A stretch of 11,291 nt of DNA, taken from positions 1 through 11,291 of the forward strand of contig JAIYAA010000413.1 in assembly GCA_027489295.1 (NCBI GenBank), read 5' to 3'. Below the pieces are notes generated by a model. That model did no database searches and was not told the DNA's origin. It saw only the letters and a list, made by a program, of their open reading frames with translations. Position numbers and translations under genes: made by a program. Shown piece by piece: positions 1 to 8,529 of this stretch. This DNA comes from Sphingomonadales bacterium. GTDB taxonomy: Bacteria > Pseudomonadota > Alphaproteobacteria > Sphingomonadales > Sphingomonadaceae. Position 1 is the stretch's first letter, and each line of letters begins with the position of its first letter.

Positions 1-282
1 AGCGACAAAAATCGACGCTGCGCCTTTCCCCTTTTTCCGGGGCGGCCGCTGCGCCTGAATTTCGGTGACCGCCGCTGCCTCAGTGAAGAGCACCGCGTCG
101 GTGGAGTGGCTTCTATGCGCGACTTCCATATCGGTCAACGAGAAAATGAAACTTTCTGTCGTTTTCGTGACAGACGAGCCTCAAACCCGCAGAAATCCGT
201 GGTTTTTTGCTCTCCGCGGGTCCGGCGGGAATGACCGTTCGATGACCATTCCCGCCGAATCACCGGCGAATCCCCCGCAGAA
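1..282. other. Left-edge stretch downstream of thiE, no confident gene
   Basis: I recognise no gene here. On the minus strand an open frame runs from an ATG at 127-129 off the left edge (43 codons in the window), with a basic patch RPPRKKGKG. It has no clear ribosome binding site, and its third-position GC looks lower than in the real genes nearby, so it is at best a possible gene start. On the plus strand one frame is open from the edge to a stop at 231-233 with no recognisable protein. Two hairpins are present: a 6-bp stem TCTGTC/GACAGA at 155-174 and a stronger one at 224-256, listed separately. Confidence 0.5.
224..256 (-). terminator. Hairpin downstream of thiE, possible terminator
   Basis: A perfect 10-bp stem (GGCGGGAATG at 224-233 and CATTCCCGCC at 247-256) encloses a 13-base loop, 27 bases past the thiE stop on the minus strand. 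No run of T follows directly on that strand, so it is not a textbook intrinsic terminator. It may be a weak or factor-assisted terminator, an mRNA 3'-end stabilising hairpin, or a dispersed palindromic repeat. Confidence 0.45.
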
Positions 283-975
283 TCAGCCCTGTATGCCGGG
301 AATCGCCGCAAAGGCACGCACCGCCTCGGCCTCGTCGCCGCCCCAGATCGCATGGCTGACGGCAAGAAAGTCCGCGCCGGCCTGCACCAGCGGCGCCGCA
401 TTGGCGGGCGTAATCCCGCCGATCGCCACGCACGGGATCTCGAACAGCGCCGACCACCAGGACAGGATCACCGGCTCGGGGCGATGGTCGGTCGTCTTGG
501 TGGTCGTGGGATAGAAGGCGCCGAACGCGACATAGTCGGCCCCTGCCTCGCCCGCTTCCATCGCAAGGTGCCGGCTGTCATGGCAGGTCACGCCGATCTG
601 CACGTTCGGACCAAGGATCTCGCGTGCCTCGCGGGCGTCGCCGTCCCCCTGCCCCAGATGCACGCCGTCGGCACCGAGCCGCTTGGCCAGGCTGACGCTG
701 TCATTGACCAGGAACGCGACCTCGGCATCGGCGCAGATGCGCTGCAGCGGTTCCGCAAGCTTGGCGGCCTGGTGCTGGTCGATATCCTTCACGCGGAACT
801 GGAACGCGGCGACGGGGCCGGCATCCAGCGCGCGGCGCAGGCGATCGGGGAATGCGCCGGTCACGTCGAGCGGCGAGATCAGATAGAGTTGGCAGGGCGG
901 CCGCCGATCGTCGCGGACGAATTGGGCGGCGAAAGCGGGATCAAGCTCGAGGGCTTCGTCGTCATGGTCTTGCAT
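283..975 (-). CDS. thiE: Thiamine phosphate synthase ThiE
   Basis: The 230-residue product should condense hydroxymethylpyrimidine diphosphate with the thiazole phosphate to give thiamine phosphate plus pyrophosphate, in the cytoplasm. The TIM-barrel signatures appear in order. QFRVKD (about 59-64) is the Q-x-R-x-K strand. FLVND (88-92) leads into ADGVHLGQGD (102-111). IGVTCHD (127-133) follows, then ADYVAFGAFYPTTTK (146-160), which binds the thiazole phosphate and pyrophosphate, then VAIGGI (183-188) and a closing ADFLAVSHAIW segment. The length is slightly above the usual 210-220 because of an acidic N-terminal extension of about 25 residues. The ATG at 973-975 is the only good start and has only a weak purine-rich upstream stretch. 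thiE is divergent from the hydrolase gene, 91 bases apart, and reads in the same direction as fbaB, pgk, gap and tkt. Its product is the precursor of the thiamine diphosphate used by transketolase in this cluster. A thiazole tautomerase (TenI-type) function is possible but less likely given the intact motifs. Confidence 0.92.
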   Translation of the reverse strand: MQDHDDEALELDPAFAAQFVRDDRRPPCQLYLISPLDVTGAFPDRLRRALDAGPVAAFQFRVKDIDQHQAAKLAEPLQRICADAEVAFLVNDSVSLAKRLGADGVHLGQGDGDAREAREILGPNVQIGVTCHDSRHLAMEAGEAGADYVAFGAFYPTTTKTTDHRPEPVILSWWSALFEIPCVAIGGITPANAAPLVQAGADFLAVSHAIWGGDEAEAVRAFAAIPGIQG

Positions 976-1066
976 GCGACCGCTCTACCGTTTCGTGTCG
1001 TCGCTCGCCAGCGGATAGGCGGCGCGCGTCACGCGTTGGGAACCGGTAGCTGCAAGAGGACCTGCC

Positions 1067-1918
1067 ATGCCGATGATCCAGACCCGCGACGGGACCGAAC
1101 TCTATGTTAAGGAAGCCGGCACCGGCCGCCCGGTGGTGCTCATTCATGGCTGGCCGCTGAGTTCGGCGAGCTGGGACGATCAGATCGTCGCGCTGGCCGA
1201 GGCCGGATACCGCGCCATCGCCTATGATCGCCGTGGCTTCGGGCGCTCGGACCAGCCGGCCAGCGGCTATGACTATGATCACTTCGCCGACGATCTCGCC
1301 GATGTAATGGACGCCTGCGGGGTCGACGGCGACGCGACGCTGGTCGGCTTCTCGATGGGTGGCGGCGAGATTGCACGCTATCTCACGCGGCATGGCAGCA
1401 GCCGGGTCCGCAGCGTCGCGCTGATCTCCTCGGTCGTGCCCTATATGCTGAAGACGCCCGACAACCCGAACGGCGTGGACCAGGCGGTCTTCGACCAGAT
1501 GGAAGCCGGCATGCGCGAGGATCGCGCGGACTTCTTCCGCACCTTCCTCAAGGATTTCTACGGCGTCGGCTGGATCGCCAAGCCGGTGAGCGATGCGGTG
1601 CTCGACTGGTCGTGGGGCCTTTGCCTGCAGGCGGGGCTGCTGCCGACGCTGCGCGCGGCGGAGGCCTTCGCCACCACGGATTTCCGCGCCGATCTGGCGA
1701 GCTTCACCGTGCCGACGCTGGTCATCCACGGCACCGAGGACAAGACCGTGCCGATCGACGCCACCGGTCGCGTGGTCGCGGCGCGGGTGCCGGGGTCGCA
1801 ACTGATCGAATATGAGGGCGCGGCACACGGCGTCTTCGGATCCGAAAAGCAGCGGCTGACCGCGGATCTGCTCGGCTTCCTACGCGCGGGTGTCCGCGTC
1901 GACGAACCGGCACTGTAA
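1067..1918 (+). CDS. Alpha/beta hydrolase, cofactor-free haloperoxidase/esterase type
   Basis: The 283-residue protein belongs to the alpha/beta hydrolase group that includes the metal-free (perhydrolase-type) chloroperoxidases and the Pseudomonas fluorescens aryl esterase. The catalytic triad is visible: Ser96 in GFSMGGGE, Asp225 in HGTEDKTVP and His254 in EGAAHG. The oxyanion strand HGWPLS (27-32) has the Trp typical of this group, and YDRRGFGRSDQP (53-64) follows. There is no signal peptide, so it is probably cytoplasmic. Likely activities are ester hydrolysis and, with a short carboxylic acid and peroxide, peracid formation; the natural substrate cannot be told from sequence. The start is fixed by AGAGGA at 1055-1060, six bases before ATG. 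The gene sits on the plus strand between fbaB and thiE, both on the minus strand, so it interrupts an otherwise co-directional set. Its base composition does not stand out, so any insertion is old or came from a similar genome. Confidence 0.88.
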   Translation: MPMIQTRDGTELYVKEAGTGRPVVLIHGWPLSSASWDDQIVALAEAGYRAIAYDRRGFGRSDQPASGYDYDHFADDLADVMDACGVDGDATLVGFSMGGGEIARYLTRHGSSRVRSVALISSVVPYMLKTPDNPNGVDQAVFDQMEAGMREDRADFFRTFLKDFYGVGWIAKPVSDAVLDWSWGLCLQAGLLPTLRAAEAFATTDFRADLASFTVPTLVIHGTEDKTVPIDATGRVVAARVPGSQLIEYEGAAHGVFGSEKQRLTADLLGFLRAGVRVDEPAL

Positions 1919-1924
1919 AGAAAA

Positions 1925-1955
1925 GGCCGCCGGACGGAAATTCCGTCCGGCGGCC
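1925..1955 (-). terminator. Intrinsic terminator of fbaB
   Basis: A perfect 13-bp GC-rich stem (GGCCGCCGGACGG / CCGTCCGGCGGCC) has a 5-base loop. On the minus strand the stem is followed by TTTTCTTT, which is what an intrinsic terminator for fbaB needs. On the plus strand no T-run follows, but the hairpin starts only six bases after the hydrolase stop, so it may also define that transcript's 3' end. Confidence 0.85.
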
Positions 1956-1998
1956 CTGCATCACTCCCACGACATTTCGCGCCGCAGGTAGCGGTGCC

Positions 1999-2916
1999 TC
2001 AGGCTTCCTCACCCTTGTAGATCGCCACCAGCTTGTCGAGCATCGCCAGCGCTTCGGCGCGCGGACGCTGGAAGGTGTTGCGGCCGATGATCGACCCGTT
2101 ACCGCCGCCGGCGAGAATGTCGCGCGCGTCCTGATAGACCGCATCGGCACCCTTCGACGCGCCGCCCGAGAAGACGACGATGCGGCGGCCGGCAAAGCAG
2201 CTCTGCACTACATGGCGCACGCGGTCGCCCTGGTTCGACCAGTCGGTGCCCTCATACAGCTTCTTGGCTTCGGCCTGCTCGATATTGGCGGCGGGCAGCT
2301 TCACCTTGATGATGTGCGCGCCGAGCAGCGCCGCCATGTGCGCGGCATAGGCGCCGACGTCGAGCGCCAGTTCGCCGTCCTTGGTCAGCTTGCCGCCGCG
2401 CGGATAGGACCAGATCACGGTGGCGATGCCGACCGACGCGGCCTGGGCGCGCATTTCCTTGATCTCTTCCATCATCTCGAACACGCCGTCGGCGCCCGGA
2501 TAGATGGTGAAGCCGATCGCCGAGCAGCCGAGCCGCAGCGCATCGTCGACACCGCCGGTGACGGCCTGGTTGATGTCCGTCGCCCAGCTGTTCGAGCTGT
2601 TGACCTTGAGAATCGTCGGGATCTGGCCGGCGAAGGTGTCGGCGCCTGCCTCGATCATGCCGAGCGGCGCGGCGTACGCGGAAAGCCCGGCGTCGATCGC
2701 GAGCTGGAAATGATAATGGGGATCATAGGCGTCGGGGTTCACCGCGAAGCTGCGCGCCGGGCCGTGTTCGAAACCCTGATCGACCGGCAGGATGATCAGC
2801 TTGCCGGTGCCGCCCAGCCGGCCCTGCATCAGGATCCGCGCGAGGTTCGCCTTCACTCCGGGATTGTCGGAGCCGTAATTGTCGAGGATCGCTTTGACGG
2901 CCGGCGTGATGCCCAT
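1999..2916 (-). CDS. fbaB: Fructose-bisphosphate aldolase class I (FbaB/DhnA type)
   Basis: The 305-residue product should cleave or form fructose 1,6-bisphosphate from glyceraldehyde 3-phosphate and dihydroxyacetone phosphate through a Schiff base, without a metal. It matches the FbaB/DhnA TIM-barrel family. ILPVDQGFEHG (42-52) holds the conserved Asp46. GFTIYPGA (135-142) and VIWSYPRGG (167-175) precede the HIIKVKLP strand (201-208), where Lys204 or Lys206 is the expected Schiff-base lysine. FSGGAS (249-254) and SIIGRN (275-280) form the phosphate site. It is shorter than E. coli FbaB (about 350) because it lacks the long N-terminal extension. I chose the ATG at 2914-2916 because a strong GAGGGGA sits just upstream and the protein begins at the conserved region; an in-frame ATG 69 bases further up is unlikely. 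The gene has its own terminator (1925-1955) and lies behind the pgk terminator, so it is probably transcribed separately. Confidence 0.92.
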   Translation of the reverse strand: MGITPAVKAILDNYGSDNPGVKANLARILMQGRLGGTGKLIILPVDQGFEHGPARSFAVNPDAYDPHYHFQLAIDAGLSAYAAPLGMIEAGADTFAGQIPTILKVNSSNSWATDINQAVTGGVDDALRLGCSAIGFTIYPGADGVFEMMEEIKEMRAQAASVGIATVIWSYPRGGKLTKDGELALDVGAYAAHMAALLGAHIIKVKLPAANIEQAEAKKLYEGTDWSNQGDRVRHVVQSCFAGRRIVVFSGGASKGADAVYQDARDILAGGGNGSIIGRNTFQRPRAEALAMLDKLVAIYKGEEA

Positions 2917-2928
2917 GATCTTCCCCTC

Positions 2929-3070
2929 ATTGGTAATCGATGCCGGGTCCCTATCGCGGCAGATTGGTAACGAAAAGGCTGACAACGCTGGCCATATGCT
3001 GCGGAGCGAAAGTTATTTCGCATCTGCGGAACAGCTCAGGGACCTGCCGGGCAATTGGTTCGGAATTGGT
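2929..3070 (-). promoter_or_regulatory. fbaB upstream region with four ACCAAT boxes
   Basis: The 247 bases between the pgk terminator and the fbaB start are more AT-rich than their surroundings and contain no gene. ACCAAT, read on the minus strand toward fbaB, occurs four times, all in the same direction, at plus positions 2929-2934, 2963-2968, 3054-3059 and 3065-3070. The two distal copies are exactly 11 bases apart and the two proximal copies 34 bases apart, close to whole helical turns. The proximal pair shares a longer core, TTACCAAT. This layout suggests binding sites for a regulator of the aldolase gene, but the factor is unknown. I could not place a convincing -35/-10 pair. The segment 3071-3163 shows nothing further. 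Confidence 0.4.
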
Positions 3071-3163
3071 TTTCAGAAGTTGTCTTATTGACGCGATACC
3101 ATGACACGGCACCACGATCCGACCAACGGGTACGAGAGAATCACCTAGGAAAAGCGAAACGAA

Positions 3164-3196
3164 AAGGGGCGGGAACGCTGCTGCGCCCCGCCCCTT
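3164..3196 (-). terminator. Intrinsic terminator of pgk
   Basis: A 10-bp stem (plus-strand AAGGGGCGGG at 3164-3173 and CCCGCCCCTT at 3187-3196) is followed on the minus strand by TTTTCGTTT. It starts about 20 bases after the pgk stop. It should end the tkt-gap-pgk transcript and insulate fbaB from it. Confidence 0.88.
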
Positions 3197-3216
3197 CGCT
3201 GCTGGATGCCTCGGCC

Positions 3217-4407
3217 TCAGCGCGCGAGCGCGGCGACGCCCGGCAGTTCCTTGCCTTCCATCCACTCGAGGAAGGCGCCGCCCGCGGTCGAGACGAAGCT
3301 GAAATCGCCCGCCACCCCGGCCTGGTTGAGCGCCGCCACCGTATCGCCGCCACCGGCGACCGAGACGAGCTGGCCTTCCTTGGTCAGCGCCGCCGCGGTG
3401 CGCGCGAGCGAGACGGTCGCCGCGTCGAACGGCGGGATCTCGAACGCGCCCATCGGACCGTTCCACACCAAGGTCTTGCAGGTCTTGAGCACGTCGGCCA
3501 GCGCCTCGGTGGCGGCCGGGCCGACATCCAGGATCATCTCGTCGGCCGCGACCTCATGGACGTTGACGGTGCGGACCGGCGGATTGGCGCGGAATTCCTT
3601 CGCCACCACCACATCGTACGGCAGGTGGACGGTGCAGCCGGCCGCGTCGGCGGCGTCGAGGATTTCCTCGGCGGTGCCGGTCAGGTCGTGCTCGCACAGG
3701 CTCTTGCCCACATCGACGCCGCGCGCGGCGAGGAAGGTGTTGGCCATGCCCCCGCCGATGATCAGGTGGTCGACGCGTGCCACGAGGTGCTTGAGCACAT
3801 CGAGCTTAGTCGACACCTTGGCGCCGCCGACCACCGCCGCGACCGGATGCTCGGGAGTGCCGAGCGCCTTGTCGAGCGCGTCGAGCTCTGCTTCCATCTG
3901 GCGGCCGGCAAAGGCAGGCAGCTTGTGGGCGAGGCCCTCGGTCGAAGCGTGCGCGCGGTGCGCGGCCGAGAAGGCATCGTTGACATAGAGGTCGCCGAGC
4001 GCTGCAAAGCGATCGACCACGGCGGGATCGTTCTTTTCCTCGCCGCCGAAGAAGCGGGTGTTCTCGAGCAGCGCGATATCGCCGTCGTTCAGCGTCGCGA
4101 CCGCAGCGGCATCGCCTTCCCAGTCGATGTAGCGGACCGGGCGGCCGAGCACCTGCTCGAACGGCTTGACCACCTGGGCGAGCGACAGCTCGGCGCTGGG
4201 CACGCCCTTGGGACGGCCGAAATGCGCGAGGACCAGCACCTTGGCGCCCTTGTCGGCCAGTTCGGCGACGGTCTGGATCGCGGCACGCAGGCGCGTGTCG
4301 TCGCTCACCTTGCCGTCGGCCATCGGCACGTTGAGGTCCTCGCGGACCAGCACCCGCTTGCCGGTGATATCGCCCATGTCGTCGAGCGTCTTGAAAGTGC
4401 GCGCCAT
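3217..4407 (-). CDS. pgk: Phosphoglycerate kinase
   Basis: The 396-residue cytoplasmic enzyme transfers phosphate between 1,3-bisphosphoglycerate and ADP, the step after GAPDH. Family signatures appear in order: REDLNVP (22-28) and HFGRPKG (62-68) in the N-terminal 3-phosphoglycerate domain, LLENTRF (113-119), [16 protein letters not shown] (141-156), [10 protein letters not shown] (194-203) at the start of the nucleotide domain, [22 protein letters not shown] (314-323) and the phosphate loop GGGDTVAAL (352-360). The length is typical. The reading frame stays open for 109 codons upstream into the repeat region. I chose the ATG at 4405-4407 because the conserved protein begins there and GAGGGG lies about six bases upstream. 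It reads in the same direction as gap, 272 bases away, and probably belongs to the tkt-gap-pgk transcript. The structured spacer may lower or uncouple its expression from gap, which is an inference. Confidence 0.97.
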   Translation of the reverse strand: MARTFKTLDDMGDITGKRVLVREDLNVPMADGKVSDDTRLRAAIQTVAELADKGAKVLVLAHFGRPKGVPSAELSLAQVVKPFEQVLGRPVRYIDWEGDAAAVATLNDGDIALLENTRFFGGEEKNDPAVVDRFAALGDLYVNDAFSAAHRAHASTEGLAHKLPAFAGRQMEAELDALDKALGTPEHPVAAVVGGAKVSTKLDVLKHLVARVDHLIIGGGMANTFLAARGVDVGKSLCEHDLTGTAEEILDAADAAGCTVHLPYDVVVAKEFRANPPVRTVNVHEVAADEMILDVGPAATEALADVLKTCKTLVWNGPMGAFEIPPFDAATVSLARTAAALTKEGQLVSVAGGGDTVAALNQAGVAGDFSFVSTAGGAFLEWMEGKELPGVAALAR

Positions 4408-4477
4408 GCTGAACCCCTCGCGTGATGAATTGCTGCGCGAGCGGCATCCTGTTGGCGGAGCGCTCGCAACCTGCGCT

Positions 4478-4639
4478 CCCCTCCCGCTTGCGGGAGGGGT
4501 CGGGGGAGGGGCTGATCCTCGGGCCGATCGCCCGTGCAGCCGTCCTCCCCTCCCAGTATCAGGTCGGCCATGCCCCCGGCATGGCCTGAACAGCGCGGGG
4601 CGCTGTTCCCCTGATACTCCCTCCCGCAAGCGGGAGGGG
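4478..4639. repeat. REPIN-like inverted pair of C-rich hairpins, interrupted
   Basis: The first hairpin (4478-4499) has perfect 10-bp arms CCCCTCCCGC and GCGGGAGGGG around a TT loop, followed by a G-rich tail. The second (4547-4554 joined to 4626-4639) has the same arms around an AA loop, so it is the same unit in inverted orientation, but a 71-base insertion splits it. Two inverted hairpins about 50 bases apart resemble REPINs, the paired REP sequences mobilised by RAYT transposases. C-rich hairpins of this style are common in sphingomonad and related spacers. No transposase is in the window, so it would be non-autonomous. It lies inside the presumed tkt-gap-pgk transcript. Confidence 0.7.
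4555..4618. mobile_element. 64-bp three-stem palindromic element nested in a repeat
   Basis: The outer arms AGTATCAGG (4555-4563) and CCTGATACT (4610-4618) form a 9-bp stem. Inside are two further perfect 9-bp stems, each with a 3-base loop. The first is GGCCATGCC/GGCATGGCC with loop CCC (4566-4586); the second is GAACAGCGC/GCGCTGTTC with loop GGG (4588-4608). The linkers are only one or two bases, giving a compact cloverleaf-like three-way junction whose loops could pair. The element is flanked by a direct repeat CCCTCCC (4548-4554 and 4619-4625), consistent with a 7-bp target duplication. It has no coding capacity, so it would be a MITE- or REP-like passenger. An alternative is a selected structured RNA motif in the gap-pgk transcript. 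Confidence 0.6.
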
Positions 4640-4652
4640 AATTTAGAAGCGT

Positions 4653-4670
4653 CCTCCGCTTCAGCGGAGG
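4653..4670 (-). other. Hairpin just downstream of gap
   Basis: An 8-bp perfect stem (CCTCCGCT/AGCGGAGG) with a 2-base loop lies 9 bases past the gap stop codon. On the minus strand it is followed by a mixed sequence and only a short TTC-containing stretch, so it is a poor terminator. It could protect the 3' end of a processed tkt-gap mRNA or cause partial termination before pgk. Confidence 0.45.
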
Positions 4671-4679
4671 CTCGTCGTC

Positions 4680-7648
<2,969 letters not shown>

Positions 7649-7749
7649 GTGTTATTCCCCGTCTGGTCGCGCACGCCTTTGGAAGCGCGGGGGCGCCACG
7701 TCAACCTTCCGGCGCAGGCGTTCTTGCGATGCATTATGACTTGTCTGTC

Positions 7750-7777
7750 TTGCCGCATCCTCGATCCATGCTATCCG
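7750..7777 (+). promoter_or_regulatory. Candidate promoter for the zauP-like/zapA genes
   Basis: TTGCCG (7750-7755) and TATCCG (7772-7777) are separated by 16 bases and resemble a weak housekeeping promoter in the tkt/zauP spacer. A start about seven bases past the -10 would fall almost on the ATG at 7786, which has no visible Shine-Dalgarno sequence. That would give a leaderless mRNA. Both boxes are poor matches, so this is tentative. Confidence 0.3.
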
Positions 7778-7785
7778 GCTTCATA

Positions 7786-8022
7786 ATGTCCGACCAAGTA
7801 GTAGACCGTATCGAACGGGCTCTGAAGCGTATCGAGCGAGCCGCGGCGGCTGGTGCCGAGGCGCGGGCCCGACTGGAAAACCGCAACCGCGCGTTGCGCG
7901 CGCGAATCGAATCCGCCATCGCCGATCTGGATATGATGATCGCGCAGGAGGCGGAGAACGCCGTTTCCGGTGACGAGAGCGACGCATTGGACGCCGATAT
8001 GGACGGGGAGGCCCAGGGCTGA
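7786..8022 (+). CDS. Small coiled-coil protein upstream of zapA, probable ZauP-like
   Basis: The predicted product has 78 residues. From about residue 3 to 55 it is a charged, Arg/Glu/Ala-rich amphipathic helix (for example RIERALKRIERAA and ARARLENRNRALRARIE), followed by an acidic tail rich in Asp and Glu. This looks like a short coiled coil with no membrane segment. The stop codon overlaps the zapA ATG (TGATG), so translation is probably coupled. In Caulobacter a coiled-coil protein encoded directly upstream of zapA, named ZauP, binds ZapA and focuses the Z-ring; position, size and composition all fit that role here. I chose the ATG at 7786 because the helix begins there. The frame stays open upstream to 7639, but that part overlaps the start of tkt and looks non-coding. 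There is no Shine-Dalgarno sequence. The ZauP assignment rests on context and helix pattern, not on recognised motifs. Confidence 0.7.
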   Translation: MSDQVVDRIERALKRIERAAAAGAEARARLENRNRALRARIESAIADLDMMIAQEAENAVSGDESDALDADMDGEAQG

Positions 8023-8336
8023 TGGCGGACATCACGCTGCAGGTCGCCGGGCGAAGCTACACCGTCTCGGCGCGCGAGGAAGACACGCCGCATCTGCGCG
8101 CGCTCGAGGCGAAGATCGCCAGCCACGCCGATTCCGCGCTGCGCGCCGCGGGCGGGCAGGCAGGCGAGCGGACGTTGCTCTACCTTGCGCTGATCCTCGC
8201 CGATGCGCTGGACGAGGCGGAGAAGGCGCCGCCGCCCGCCCCTGCCCCTGCCTTGCCCGACGAACTGCTGGTGCGGATTGCAGAACAACTGGAAACGGTC
8301 GCTTCAGCCCTTGAGGAAAGCGCTGCGGCGTCCTAA
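8022..8336 (+). CDS. zapA: Cell division protein ZapA
   Basis: The 104-residue cytoplasmic protein should bind FtsZ and bundle or align filaments in the Z-ring. The N-terminal beta-hairpin and helix (residues 1-45, ITLQVAGRSYTV then EEDTPHLRALEAKIA) is the ZapA domain signature. A long helix from about 48 to 68 (ERTLLYLALILADALDEAE) and a C-terminal helix from about 80 form the dimerising coiled coil, separated by a Pro/Ala linker. The start codon overlaps the preceding stop, and 6S RNA begins eight bases after the zapA stop. This zapA-ssrS-fau order is conserved across proteobacteria and supports the call. The end of the gene also seems to carry the 6S promoter. Confidence 0.9.
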   Translation: MADITLQVAGRSYTVSAREEDTPHLRALEAKIASHADSALRAAGGQAGERTLLYLALILADALDEAEKAPPPAPAPALPDELLVRIAEQLETVASALEESAAAS

Positions 8337-8339
8337 ATA
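8311..8339 (+). promoter_or_regulatory. Candidate 6S RNA promoter inside the 3' end of zapA
   Basis: TTGAGG (8311-8316) and TAAATA (8334-8339) are separated by exactly 17 bases, a good sigma-70-type spacing. The predicted start six or seven bases after the -10 falls at 8345-8346, the same place where the 6S closing stem begins. The first three bases of the -10 box are the zapA stop codon TAA. The agreement between promoter geometry and RNA end makes this a fairly strong prediction. Confidence 0.7.
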
Positions 8340-8344
8340 GAGGC

Positions 8345-8511
8345 GTGGCGGGAACTGCCCGGTGCGAGCCTTAGCAATTATCCCTGAGGCTATAATCTTC
8401 ATCCATGGGAGCTGTCCCTGTGCAGATCCTGGTCTGCAACACATGGTTCCCACCTGACGTTCTGTGCGTCGGTGGATATTCAGGCCAACGGCCCATGGTG
8501 GTTCCCGTCAC
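8345..8511 (+). ncRNA. ssrS: 6S RNA
   Basis: This 167-base RNA binds the housekeeping RNA polymerase holoenzyme by mimicking an open promoter and lowers transcription as cells leave fast growth. The closing stem pairs 8345-8355 (GTGGCGGGAAC) with 8501-8511 (GTTCCCGTCAC) over 11 pairs with one G-U. The 5' side of the central bubble carries a hairpin AGCCTTA/TGAGGCT and the 3' side a hairpin GACG/CGTC (8456-8459 with 8467-8470), as in alphaproteobacterial 6S RNAs. The apical arm ends in TGCAGA/TCTGCA (8421-8426 with 8433-8438). Its position between zapA and fau is the classic one. Ends are set by the stem and may differ by a few bases. No terminator separates it from fau, so it may be processed from a longer transcript. 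Confidence 0.93.
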
Positions 8512-8529
8512 ACCCATGTCCGATACGCG

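Noticed and set aside
962..1828. A 288-codon minus-strand frame opposite the hydrolase
   Set aside because: Overlaps the thiE start and is antisense to a gene with a complete catalytic triad; composition is typical of a shadow frame.
2917..2985. In-frame upstream start for fbaB
   Set aside because: A strong Shine-Dalgarno sequence precedes the ATG at 2916, and the extension runs through the proximal ACCAAT boxes.
3055..4425. A 456-codon plus-strand frame antisense to pgk
   Set aside because: Shadow of pgk, which carries every family motif. The frame shows no domain and runs across the pgk terminator.
4478..4639. The palindromes read as a CRISPR fragment or rho-independent terminator pair
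   Set aside because: There are no regularly spaced direct repeats with unique spacers, and no T-run follows either hairpin on the transcribed strand.
7694..7722. TTGACG on the minus strand (plus-strand CGTCAA 7699-7704) as a tkt -35 box
   Set aside because: No acceptable -10 box lies 16-18 bases downstream, so I did not call a promoter.
8464..8529. In-frame N-terminal extension of fau beginning at 8464
   Set aside because: It lies inside the 3' half of the 6S RNA. The conserved protein begins at the ATG at 8530.
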